Source of the DNA: Paenibacillus sp. YYML68
Lineage (GTDB): Bacteria > Bacillota > Bacilli > Paenibacillales > NBRC-103111
Direction of reading: 5' to 3'
Assembly (NCBI RefSeq): GCF_027923405.1
Contig: NZ_BQYI01000001.1
Location: 304,501 to 368,500 of the forward strand
DNA: 64,000 nucleotides
The position numbers and the translations under genes are program-made. Below the pieces are notes generated by a model. It searched no databases. It had not been told where the DNA came from and worked only from the letters and a program-made list of their open reading frames with translations. Below, piece by piece: positions 16,603-24,581 of this stretch. Each line of letters opens with the position of its first letter. Within the stretch, counting starts at the first letter, position 1.

Positions 16603-17988
16603 TCACGACTCCTGCACTTGCTCAGACTCTCGGTGCTTCCAGCTCGTGAATACGAGGGATAATGCGAAGCAGACGAGGATTAGCCCGAGGGTCCGAAATC
16701 CCCCGAAACTGAATTGCTTCCCCAATACGATACCGATTAATAACGATGAGAGGATCGCTCCTAAGTTCCTGGCTGTGCTGAACAGCCCGGAGGCTACACC
16801 GATGAGGGCCTGCGGGGAGCTCCGGAACAAGGTCGCTTGCAAGCTGACATTACTCAAGCCGTTGGCGATGCCGAACGCCGCTAAGCCCAAGCATACGCTG
16901 AGCAACGGTGAGGTTGGCGTCCATGTTAGAATCCAGGCTGCTCCTAAAGTCATCAGCATGGCAGCCAAACGTAACGCCGGCCGGGGCCCAGATCGGTCGA
17001 CCCATCTGCCCGCAAATGGAGTTATCAGAAGCGAGCTCAAGCCTAACGTTAACATGAGAATTCCGGTATGGAGCTCACTAAGGTGACGAACCGTTTGTAA
17101 ATAGGATGGAATTCCGAAGAAGAGCGCGTAAAATAGCACGTTCACCAGCATGAAATTGACATTGACACGTGTGATCGCTGGATAACGAGCCAGTGCTGGT
17201 AACGGAATAAAGGGAGCTGCTGCTCGTCGTTCATGTTGAATGAAGGTCCCCAGCAGAACAACGCCAGCGACAATGGCTGTGACATGAAGCCAGGAGACGT
17301 GCACAGTGGATTTGGCCGAGAGGAGTCCGATGAGCAGGGACACCAGTCCTGCTGTAAACAGCAAAATACCGAGCGAATCGATCCGATCCAGCCATTGGCG
17401 GAGGGTGAGGCGCTGTGCAACGGTGGACATGCTCTCATCCTTAGGAATGATCCAGTAGCAGAGCAGTAAGCTCAGCACGACAAACGGAACATTCACCGCA
17501 AAGATCGCGTGCCAATCCCACGTATAAATCAACATCCCGCCAATAAATGGACCAATAGCTGCGGCCCCGGATTGGAATACCGTCAATACGGAGATTGCTG
17601 TCGCCTGGTTCTCTTGGGTATGCGTACGAATAATGGCCATACCCGCTGTTAGCAGCATGCTTGTTCCAATGGACTGTACAATCCGACACACCAGGAGCCA
17701 GCCAAACGTTGGCGAGTACGGAGCGAACAGAGATGCGATGAGCGCGACGATCAGGCCGAGGAGGAAGATTTTTTTGCGGCCGAATAGATCACTAGCCTTG
17801 CCCATGACAGGATTGGCGATAGCACTGGCGATGTAGAAGGAGAATATAATCCAGGACACCATAGTAAAATCAAGCCGATACACGTGCTGCAGCCTTGGGA
17901 TCGCGACAGCGACCATCGAGGAATTTAAGGGGTTAAGCAGCATTCCAAGTCCAACGGAAATCATGAGCCACCAACTGCGAGCGTTCAT
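16603..17988 (-). CDS. MFS drug-efflux-type transporter
   Basis: About 461 residues, nearly all membrane helices. The N-half has SSMVAVAIPRLQHVY (a version of the DHA2 motif D1), and GKASDLFGRKKIF, the family motif A at loop 2-3. Motif C-like GAAAIGPFIGGMLI occurs in helix 5. Length and helix count (probably 12-14) fit the EmrB/QacA (DHA2) group or a related efflux subfamily. The TTG of a longer frame at 18003 lies inside the Shine-Dalgarno, so the ATG at 17988 (GGAGG eight bases upstream) is used. It is divergent from a LysR gene, its probable regulator. Proton-coupled export of a drug or metabolite is expected. Confidence 0.85.
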   Translation of the reverse strand: MNARSWWLMISVGLGMLLNPLNSSMVAVAIPRLQHVYRLDFTMVSWIIFSFYIASAIANPVMGKASDLFGRKKIFLLGLIVALIASLFAPYSPTFGWLLVCRIVQSIGTSMLLTAGMAIIRTHTQENQATAISVLTVFQSGAAAIGPFIGGMLIYTWDWHAIFAVNVPFVVLSLLLCYWIIPKDESMSTVAQRLTLRQWLDRIDSLGILLFTAGLVSLLIGLLSAKSTVHVSWLHVTAIVAGVVLLGTFIQHERRAAAPFIPLPALARYPAITRVNVNFMLVNVLFYALFFGIPSYLQTVRHLSELHTGILMLTLGLSSLLITPFAGRWVDRSGPRPALRLAAMLMTLGAAWILTWTPTSPLLSVCLGLAAFGIANGLSNVSLQATLFRSSPQALIGVASGLFSTARNLGAILSSLLIGIVLGKQFSFGGFRTLGLILVCFALSLVFTSWKHRESEQVQES

Positions 17989-18015
17989 CGTATAGTCCTC
18001 CAACGTTGTTTAAGA

Positions 18016-18038
18016 ATATCGTACTGGAAGGTGGATAT
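18016..18038. promoter_or_regulatory. Candidate LysR binding site in the MFS-LysR divergent region
   Basis: ATATC (18016-18020) and GATAT (18034-18038) form an interrupted inverted repeat with a 13-base centre, about 30 bases upstream of the MFS start. TATACT near 18055 could be a -10 for LysR. Spacing is close to, but not exactly, the classical T-N11-A box. Confidence 0.35.
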
Positions 18039-18098
18039 ATACTCCAACGCATTTTATACTATGATTACATGGATTCGAAGGAATAAGGGGGCGGGGAT

Positions 18099-19004
18099 GT
18101 GGAGCTGCTTCAACTGCAATATTTCATTACTGTGGCCCGACTGGAGCACATGACCGAAGCGGCGCGTAGTCTGCATGTCACGCAATCATCCTTAAGCAAG
18201 ACGATTCAACGCTTGGAGGAAGACCTCGGGGTGCCGTTGTTCGATCGAACCGGGAAGAAGCTGCGACTCAACGCATTCGGCAGTCAATTCCTTCAACGCG
18301 CGGAACGGGCCTTGTTCGAGCTGGAGCAGGGTAGGCAGGAGCTACGCGATATGGCGAGTCCGGAGTATGGGACGATTGAGCTGGCAGTAACGACAGCGAG
18401 CACGCTGCCGAATATTCTTCGAGCGTTTCGGGATAAGCGGCCTCATGTCCAGTTTCATGTGCAGATGGTCCACACCGAGAGAATGACAACACTTCTTCGT
18501 CGCGGCGAGGTTGACTTCTGCTTATCTTCACCGCCAGTTCAAGAGGATGATATTGAATGTCAGATCGTTCTTGTCGATCCGATCCTACTGGCCGTTCCCC
18601 AAGGGCATCGTCTGGCTAACCGAAGCCAGGTCTTGTTAACCGAGCTGAGGGACGAATGGTTTGTTGGTGTGAAGAAGGGCTACGGCGCTCGTGATTTCAT
18701 CGATCAATTATGTCAGTCGGCGGGCTTCGAACCGAAGTTTGTGTATGAGGGGGATGAACCAGCCAGATTAAGCGCTTTAATCGAAGCTGGGGTGGGGATC
18801 GCCTTTATCCCAAGCTCAGCAAGAAATCCACGAGATCCTATCTGTTATTTGCAAATAGAGGAGGAACAGCTGGTACGGCAAATCGCGTTATGCTGGCACA
18901 AAAGTCGGTATCTCTCACGAGCTGCACAGGAGTTTCGTGAGGTCGTTATCGAATACTTTCGATCCACCAGCGACGAGATGAAAGGAACAACAGCCCGATG
19001 GTAG
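18099..19004 (+). CDS. LysR-family transcriptional regulator
   Basis: 301 residues. The N-terminal winged helix has LQLQYFITVARLEHMTEAA, HVTQSSLSKTIQRLEEDLG and VPLFDRTGKKLRLN (about 3-60). A periplasmic-binding-protein-like effector domain follows (about 90-290), with IELAVTTASTLPNILRAF and LIEAGVGIAFIPSS. The start is GTG at 18099 after AAGGGGGCGGGG. It faces the MFS gene and probably activates it in response to a substrate. Its stop overlaps the start of the next, secreted protein gene by seven bases, so that gene may share its transcript. Confidence 0.9.
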   Translation: MELLQLQYFITVARLEHMTEAARSLHVTQSSLSKTIQRLEEDLGVPLFDRTGKKLRLNAFGSQFLQRAERALFELEQGRQELRDMASPEYGTIELAVTTASTLPNILRAFRDKRPHVQFHVQMVHTERMTTLLRRGEVDFCLSSPPVQEDDIECQIVLVDPILLAVPQGHRLANRSQVLLTELRDEWFVGVKKGYGARDFIDQLCQSAGFEPKFVYEGDEPARLSALIEAGVGIAFIPSSARNPRDPICYLQIEEEQLVRQIALCWHKSRYLSRAAQEFREVVIEYFRSTSDEMKGTTARW

Positions 19005-20968
19005 ACAAGCTTAGAAGAAATAAATTGGCAATGCTGCTCGTATCGGCAGTGGCTCTTGCAACGGGTGCATCGGTGATGGTGGATACGGTGCAGAATGGGC
19101 AATATGCCGCAATACCCGCTCTACCCTCGGTCGCCGCTCCGGATCGTACCGGTGCTGTGCTATGGGCCTTGGAAAATGGACAGCCATTCGATCCGGCACA
19201 ATTGGACAGCAGTATACAATTTATTAACGCACGGTATGACACCTCGGATTTCCGTATACAGAATGTGTTGCGACTATTATATAAGCATCCTGACAAGCTG
19301 GACCTTGCCACGCGTGAGCAGTTAAAGGATACGGTACTCCGCTTCAAATATTGGATGGATGAGCCGGGACAAGACAGCATGTGCTATTGGTCGGAAAATC
19401 ATCAAATTTTGTTCGCGGCCGCACAGTACTTGGCAGGCCAGCTGTACCGTGACGAAGTATTCATGAATTCCGGCTTAACCGGGCAACAACTGATGGTAGA
19501 GGCAAGAGAGCGCATCATGTACTGGCTTGCCCAACGGTGGGAGTATGGTTTCTCGGAGTGGTATTCGAATGTGTACTACAAAGAAGATGTGGCGGCGATG
19601 GGCAACATCATCGAATTTGCAGAGGACGCGGAGCTCGTGACCAAGACGTCGATGATGATGGACCTGCTGCTCTACGACATAGCTACCCAGTCCTACAAGG
19701 GTACGATGGTAAGCACCTCCGGCAGAGTGTACGAGAAGCACAAGAAGGCAGGCAAAAACGCCAGCACGAGTGCGATAGCTGATTATGCGCTGGGCACGAA
19801 CAGCTGGGGCAAGGACCCTAAGCTTACTACAGCAATTGATCATAGTCTGATCTATAATAACAACTACGAAGTGCCCCCTGTTATTAAAGAAATCGGCAAT
19901 GACCCGGGTACCGCGGAGATCAAGGCATCGAACGGATTGGATGTCATGGAGCTTGCAGGCGAAGGTCTGATCGGGCAGAGGGATGACCAGATCATGATGC
20001 AATGGGCGATGGAGGCGTTCACGAATCCTCCTGTCATCACGAATTCGCTCGAGTATATCCGTAAGAACAACCTGCTGCATAATGCGTTCCTGCATGACTT
20101 CAAGGATATTAATTATACGCTGCTTGTTAAGCTGAACCTACTGCCGGTTATGAGTAAGTGGTTCAATCCGCAGACGAACGGTATTGCGATACAGCGAGCG
20201 AACACGTATACGTACCGCACGTCCGATTATCTCATGGCCACCGCGCAGCGTTACCATCCCGGCGAGTATGCCGATCAGCAGCACATTCATGTGACGACGC
20301 TCGGCAAAGACGTGAGCATCTTCCATACGCATCCCGCTGTGTCTAAGGGCAGTAAGAGCGGGGGATCGCCTGGCTACTGGGTAGGCTACGGACGGTTGCC
20401 GGATTCCGCACAGCATAAGAACATTAATCTGTCGATCTATGTATTGCCTGATCAGAAGGGGATGCTGGAGAAGAGCCTGCAGCCTTATACGCATCATTAT
20501 TTGCCTGAGGATCAATTCGAGCAGGTCATCATTGACGATCGATATGCATTCGCGAAGCATGGTAATACCTATGTAGCGCTCATTGGATTGAATCCGCTCG
20601 GTTACGGTACTCCTAACGCCCAAGGTATCCATGACGACTTGCTGCAGGAGGGTCGAGAGACGTTCTGGGTCACCGAGGTAGGCACAGCTTCAGCCGACGG
20701 GACTCTCGATGAGTTCATGGCCCGGATTAAGGCCAATACCGTCACCTATTCGAATCAGCAGCTGACCTATCATTCGTCGGGGAACACGTTCCGTCTTGCC
20801 TACCAGTCCAGCTTTACGATCAACGGCCGCGATGTGGACACCAGCTATGCGAGAATGGACTCGCCGTATGCGAAGGTGCCTCGCAAGCCAACCCGTATTG
20901 ACATTAGCTACAATGGCAAGAGCCTGCATCTCGATTTTGCCAACAATGTCCGAAGCTATTCAAACTGA
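18998..20968 (+). CDS. Secreted or membrane-anchored protein of unknown function
   Basis: A 656-residue protein with an N-terminal hydrophobic segment (about 10-28, LAMLLVSAVALATGASVMV after a basic start), so exported or anchored. Residues 50-360 look helical, with aromatic-rich motifs (DSMCYWSENHQILFAAAQYL, RWEYGFSEWYSNVYYKED), reminiscent of the alpha/alpha toroids of polysaccharide lyases and heparinase-like enzymes. The C-terminal part (about 400-656) looks beta-rich (YWVGYGRLPD, FWVTEVGTA). I do not recognise a named family, and the catalytic role is a guess. The ATG overlaps the LysR stop by seven bases, and translation is likely coupled. Confidence 0.7.
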   Translation: MVDKLRRNKLAMLLVSAVALATGASVMVDTVQNGQYAAIPALPSVAAPDRTGAVLWALENGQPFDPAQLDSSIQFINARYDTSDFRIQNVLRLLYKHPDKLDLATREQLKDTVLRFKYWMDEPGQDSMCYWSENHQILFAAAQYLAGQLYRDEVFMNSGLTGQQLMVEARERIMYWLAQRWEYGFSEWYSNVYYKEDVAAMGNIIEFAEDAELVTKTSMMMDLLLYDIATQSYKGTMVSTSGRVYEKHKKAGKNASTSAIADYALGTNSWGKDPKLTTAIDHSLIYNNNYEVPPVIKEIGNDPGTAEIKASNGLDVMELAGEGLIGQRDDQIMMQWAMEAFTNPPVITNSLEYIRKNNLLHNAFLHDFKDINYTLLVKLNLLPVMSKWFNPQTNGIAIQRANTYTYRTSDYLMATAQRYHPGEYADQQHIHVTTLGKDVSIFHTHPAVSKGSKSGGSPGYWVGYGRLPDSAQHKNINLSIYVLPDQKGMLEKSLQPYTHHYLPEDQFEQVIIDDRYAFAKHGNTYVALIGLNPLGYGTPNAQGIHDDLLQEGRETFWVTEVGTASADGTLDEFMARIKANTVTYSNQQLTYHSSGNTFRLAYQSSFTINGRDVDTSYARMDSPYAKVPRKPTRIDISYNGKSLHLDFANNVRSYSN

Positions 20969-20977
20969 CAGGTCCAA

Positions 20978-21006
20978 TTGACAATTAACAATAACTGGCG
21001 TAATAT
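20978..21006 (+). promoter_or_regulatory. Promoter of the TetR-DUF3995-monooxygenase operon
   Basis: TTGACA (20978-20983), a 17-base spacer, then TAATAT (21001-21006). It is a near-consensus sigma-A promoter starting ten bases after the preceding stop codon. Confidence 0.8.
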
Positions 21007-21042
21007 GACCTTAGTCAAATAATGACTACGGTCATTTTTTTT
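21005..21042 (+). promoter_or_regulatory. Combined operator/terminator hairpin before TetR
   Basis: The arms 21005-21017 and 21023-21035 are a 13-base inverted repeat (ATGACCTTAGTCA against TGACTACGGTCAT, one mismatch) with a 5-base centre, followed by eight T residues. Overlapping the -10 and the expected start site, it suits a TetR operator. As RNA from upstream it is a good intrinsic terminator for the preceding gene. Confidence 0.65.
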
Positions 21043-21056
21043 ATGGAGGTGAGCGC

Positions 21057-21647
21057 ATGCTCAGACAATTACGCAAGGAAGAGCTGAAGGAGCGCATATT
21101 CGAACAGGCGGTGCAGCTTTTTCATGACAAGGGGTATGAGCAAGTGACGGTACAGGAGATCGCCAGCCAGTGCGGGATCGCGAAGGGAACGTTCTTCAAC
21201 TATTATGCGAAGAAGGAAGACATCTTATTGGATCTGGGAGAATCGCAGCTGGAATTGCTGGAGGAGAGCGTGGTTAGGCATCAGCATGTGGAGCACCCGA
21301 AGGAGCGGGTCCTGCTCGTGCTGAATGATCTGCTGCTTCGGTTCGCGGACAATAGTGAGCTTATGAAGCTGGCTGCTGTTGAGATGATCAAGTCGGCCTA
21401 TCTGACCGAGAAGGAATCGAGAAGCGTGAGACAATTGCACGCCCAGCTCTCGAGCTTAATCGATCGATCGAAGGAGGAGGGGAGGCTGCGAAGTCGTTGG
21501 GAGACCGACGATATTGCGACCACCCTTGTCAGTGTGTACTTTCATACGATGATGTCATGGACGTTGCTGTCTGCTTCAGGTGCGTCCATTAGCGAATCGC
21601 TCGAGAAGCAACTGAACGTCGTCTGGGATGGAATTGATAGCATATAG
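21057..21647 (+). CDS. TetR-family repressor
   Basis: 196 residues. The helix-turn-helix lies at about 12-57: RIFEQAVQLFHDKGYEQVTV, QEIASQCGIAKGTFFNYYAK and KEDILLDLG. The C-terminal helical domain (about 70-195) has no diagnostic motif I recognise. GGAGGTGAGCGC precedes the ATG. It heads an operon with a DUF3995 membrane protein and an FAD monooxygenase, and a palindrome overlaps its promoter, so autorepression and control of the two downstream genes is the likely role. Confidence 0.87.
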   Translation: MLRQLRKEELKERIFEQAVQLFHDKGYEQVTVQEIASQCGIAKGTFFNYYAKKEDILLDLGESQLELLEESVVRHQHVEHPKERVLLVLNDLLLRFADNSELMKLAAVEMIKSAYLTEKESRSVRQLHAQLSSLIDRSKEEGRLRSRWETDDIATTLVSVYFHTMMSWTLLSASGASISESLEKQLNVVWDGIDSI

Positions 21648-21668
21648 CGATTATGGGGGGCGAATTAC

Positions 21669-22091
21669 ATGGTTACGACAATTGTCATCTTTGCTGCTGG
21701 TTGTTTGTTCGCGATAAGCTTGCTGCACATCTACTGGGCGTTCGGGGGGACGTGGGGGACGAAGGCTGTTATTCCCGAGGAGGCAGGTCAGCGAACCTTC
21801 ACGCCAGGTCCGGCGGTTACGCTGCTAGTGGCGGCATTCGTTGCCGCAGCGGGCATCCTCCTGCTCATGGAGGCGGATCTAATTGCAAGGCTTCGTGGAC
21901 TGGACTTCATCGTTCGGGCAGGCGCTTGGACGTGTGCCGCTGTATTCGCGCTGCGAGTCATAGGGGAATTTAATCAATTCGGCCTGTTTAAGAAAAAACG
22001 CCATACGACCTTCGCCCGCATGGATACGTTGCTCTATGTTCCACTATGTGCGGTATTGTCGCTGGCGTACATTCTAGCCATACAATTCTAG
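21669..22091 (+). CDS. DUF3995 family membrane protein
   Basis: 140 residues, about four transmembrane helices, no signal peptide. LHIYWAFGGTWGTKAVIPEE near the start, then FTPGPAVTLLVAAFVAAAG, and FNQFGLFKKKRHTTFARMDT before the last helix, match DUF3995 proteins. Their function is unknown. They often neighbour TetR or redox genes. The gene lies 21 bases after TetR and ends 23 bases before the monooxygenase start. Confidence 0.75.
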   Translation: MVTTIVIFAAGCLFAISLLHIYWAFGGTWGTKAVIPEEAGQRTFTPGPAVTLLVAAFVAAAGILLLMEADLIARLRGLDFIVRAGAWTCAAVFALRVIGEFNQFGLFKKKRHTTFARMDTLLYVPLCAVLSLAYILAIQF

Positions 22092-22114
22092 CGGACGGAA
22101 TAGGAGGGGATGTA

Positions 22115-23251
22115 ATGTCACGTACGGTACTTATTATCGGCGGGGGGATTGCGGGTCTCACCTGTGCGATCGCCCTGCAGCAGCTAGGGATGAATGTGCT
22201 GGTATACGAACGGGAGATGGAGCCGACAGTGGCTGGTGCAGGTATTATTATAGCGCCGAATGCGCTGAAGGCGCTCGAGCCTTATGGAATCGATCGTGAG
22301 ATTCGGCGTGAAGGCATGCCCAGCGACGGCTTCCAGCTGTTAACGGATGCGGGGAAGACGATCAGCCAGCTATCCGTACCCTCCGGCTATGGTCGCTTAT
22401 ATGCGCTGCATCGCAAGGATCTGCATCAGATGCTTCTGTCGAGATTGAAGCCAGGGACGGTGGAGTGGGGGAAAATATATTCGCACCATGAACAGGCTGA
22501 AGGCGGAGTGCGCGTTATATTCCGCGATGGCAGTCAGGCGCAAGGAGAGCTCCTCATTGCCGCCGACGGCATTCACTCGGCTCTCCGCAAGCAGCTCTCC
22601 CCCCATACTGCCTATCGCTATGCGGGCTATACGTGCTGGCGCGGCATCGTCTCAACGGATGACCTGCCGGAAATATCCCATCATTTCATCGAGACGTGGG
22701 GAGCAGGAGGGAGATTCGGTATCGTGCCGCTGCCGCATCATCAGGTGTACTGGTACGCGCTAGTGAATGCGAAGGCGAACGATTCGCAGCTAGCGAGCTA
22801 TACGGCTCAACACTTGCATTCGTTGTTCAAGGATTACCATGACCCCATCCCAAGTCTGCTGCAGAAGACGGCAAGCCGTGACATGATCCATCGTGATATA
22901 ATCGATATTGTACCGATGCAGCGGTTCTATACGGACCGCGTTGTGTTCATAGGGGATGCCGCGCATGCCATTACACCGAATATGGGGCAGGGGGCGTGTC
23001 AGGCGATCGAGGATGCGAGCGTGCTGGCCGACTGTCTGCGTCGCCATGGGGATTATAGAGAAGCTTATGCCGCGTACGATAAGAGGCGTCGTAAGCGTAT
23101 GGAGTGGATTTCGAAGCAATCGTGGTCGTTCGGGAAAATTGCACAAGCAGAAGGCGCTCTATTCATTGCTGCTCGTAATCAGCTGATGAGAGCTGCGCCC
23201 AAGGCGATGTACCGAAGCCAGGCGAAGAAGCTGTATGACGTTCACGTGTAA
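22115..23251 (+). CDS. FAD-dependent aromatic-hydroxylase-type monooxygenase
   Basis: About 378 residues. FAD-binding motifs appear in order: VLIIGGGIAGLTCAIAL (GxGxxG, about 5-21), the DG motif LLIAADGIHSALR (about 150), and the GD motif VVFIGDAAHAITPNMGQGAC with the helix QAIEDASVLADCL. This is the class A flavoprotein hydroxylase fold (p-hydroxybenzoate hydroxylase, UbiH, TetX). AGGAGGGGATGTA precedes ATG 22115; an upstream in-frame start would overlap the DUF3995 end. Substrate unknown: an aromatic, polyketide or antibiotic is possible. The TetR context suggests induction by the substrate. Confidence 0.88.
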   Translation: MSRTVLIIGGGIAGLTCAIALQQLGMNVLVYEREMEPTVAGAGIIIAPNALKALEPYGIDREIRREGMPSDGFQLLTDAGKTISQLSVPSGYGRLYALHRKDLHQMLLSRLKPGTVEWGKIYSHHEQAEGGVRVIFRDGSQAQGELLIAADGIHSALRKQLSPHTAYRYAGYTCWRGIVSTDDLPEISHHFIETWGAGGRFGIVPLPHHQVYWYALVNAKANDSQLASYTAQHLHSLFKDYHDPIPSLLQKTASRDMIHRDIIDIVPMQRFYTDRVVFIGDAAHAITPNMGQGACQAIEDASVLADCLRRHGDYREAYAAYDKRRRKRMEWISKQSWSFGKIAQAEGALFIAARNQLMRAAPKAMYRSQAKKLYDVHV

Positions 23252-23306
23252 TTGGGATACAAATAACTAGACAACGATGCCATTGACGCGACTGGAGATG
23301 AACATC

Positions 23307-24455
23307 ATGAAGTCTATTGTCATCGATGATGAGAAGGCGATGCACCTGGTTCTGAAGCGGATGCTGGCTAAGATCGGACAGGTGGAGGTACTGGCCTGCT
23401 TTCAGGATACGGCAGCAGCCTCCGAATATATGAGTCGGCATTATATTGATCTCGTGTTTGTAGATATTACGATGCCGAAGGAGAGCGGGCTGGAGTTTGT
23501 CCAGCGTCTGCGGTTGGAGGGGAACGACACGAAGGTCGTATTCATTACGTCGCACAAAGCTTTTGCGCTGGATGCGTTTGACGTGACCGCCTTCGACTAT
23601 TTGGTGAAGCCCGTTGTGTTCGAAAGATTGCAGCGTACAGTCGAGAGAGCGCGTGCGCTCTCATCGCTGCAGTCGCAGCCTCAGTCTCAGCAGGCAGCAC
23701 GGACGCAAGCGGTGACAGCGGCTGCCGAGATCAGGTGCTTAGGCGGCGTAGATATGAAGAACGAAGCGGGAGCCAGGGTCAAGTGGAAATCCAGCAAGAG
23801 CGTGGAGCTGCTCGCTTATTTGCTGCTGCATCAAGATCGCCTCGTCTCGCGGGCCCGCCTGCTCGACGATATATTCGGAGATGTGCCGTATAAGAACGCG
23901 GCGACTTACTTGAACACCACGGTCTATCAGCTGCGTAAGGCGTTGGAGCTGGTCGGACTGCGAGGCTGCTTGCATTCCGATAATTATCATTTCTCCCTCC
24001 ATGTAAGGGGCTCGTTCTGGGTTGACTTCATCGCGTTCGAGGAAGGCTGTACGAGGCTCGGGGCTGTCGATGACACGCAGCTCGAGGAGGCGGCTCAGCT
24101 AGAGCGGCTGTATGCTGGACCTTTGTTCGGAGAGCAGGGCTACGCATGGGCGTGGAGTGAGTTGCAGAGACTGGAGCTGATGTACGTGTCGCTGACCCAG
24201 CAGCTCACCGAGGCGTTGCTGCGTAGGGGCGACCTGAGCGAGGCGGTACGGCTGCTGACGAAGCTGGCGGCGCTTGACGAGCTGAATGAGAAGTCCATGA
24301 TGCTTCTGATGACGGCGCTGGCTCTGCAAAAAAATAAAGAAGCACTGAGCCGGCATTATCAGGAATATACGGAGCATATGCGTAAGGAGTTGGGAATGGA
24401 GCCTTCGCATGAAGTTGTGGAATTATATGCTAGCCTGCAGGCGAAGTGCCTTTGA
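23307..24455 (+). CDS. Response regulator with winged-helix and BTAD domains
   Basis: About 382 residues. The receiver domain (1-120) has VIDDE, phospho-acceptor DLVFVDITMPKESGLEF, a Thr/Ser in FITSHKA and the Lys in DYLVKPV. A Q/A linker is followed by an OmpR-like winged helix (about 140-235; LAYLLLHQDRLVSRARLLDD, TYLNTTVYQLRKAL) and a BTAD helical domain (about 250-382), as in SARP-type regulators. No kinase gene is adjacent. ATG 23307 has GGAG nine bases upstream; two in-frame ATGs lie earlier (23277, 23298). A terminator separates it from the giant surface protein. Paenibacillaceae often pair such regulators with surface-protein loci; a role in controlling that locus is a guess. Confidence 0.87.
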   Translation: MKSIVIDDEKAMHLVLKRMLAKIGQVEVLACFQDTAAASEYMSRHYIDLVFVDITMPKESGLEFVQRLRLEGNDTKVVFITSHKAFALDAFDVTAFDYLVKPVVFERLQRTVERARALSSLQSQPQSQQAARTQAVTAAAEIRCLGGVDMKNEAGARVKWKSSKSVELLAYLLLHQDRLVSRARLLDDIFGDVPYKNAATYLNTTVYQLRKALELVGLRGCLHSDNYHFSLHVRGSFWVDFIAFEEGCTRLGAVDDTQLEEAAQLERLYAGPLFGEQGYAWAWSELQRLELMYVSLTQQLTEALLRRGDLSEAVRLLTKLAALDELNEKSMMLLMTALALQKNKEALSRHYQEYTEHMRKELGMEPSHEVVELYASLQAKCL

Positions 24456-24475
24456 TAACGGAATCTATATCGTTC

Positions 24476-24501
24476 AGGAGTCCTAAGTTGGGGCTCTTTT
24501 T
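24476..24501 (+). terminator. Terminator of the response-regulator gene
   Basis: GAGTCC (24478-24483) pairs with GGGCTC (24491-24496), including one G-U pair, followed by TTTTT. It lies about 20 bases past the stop codon. Confidence 0.7.
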
Positions 24502-24581
24502 GTCGTTTCTGTCATTTTGCCGTCATTGGCGTTCGTTATAATGAAGCGGTGATAAGATCGACATCCGTTGGGGGGCATATT

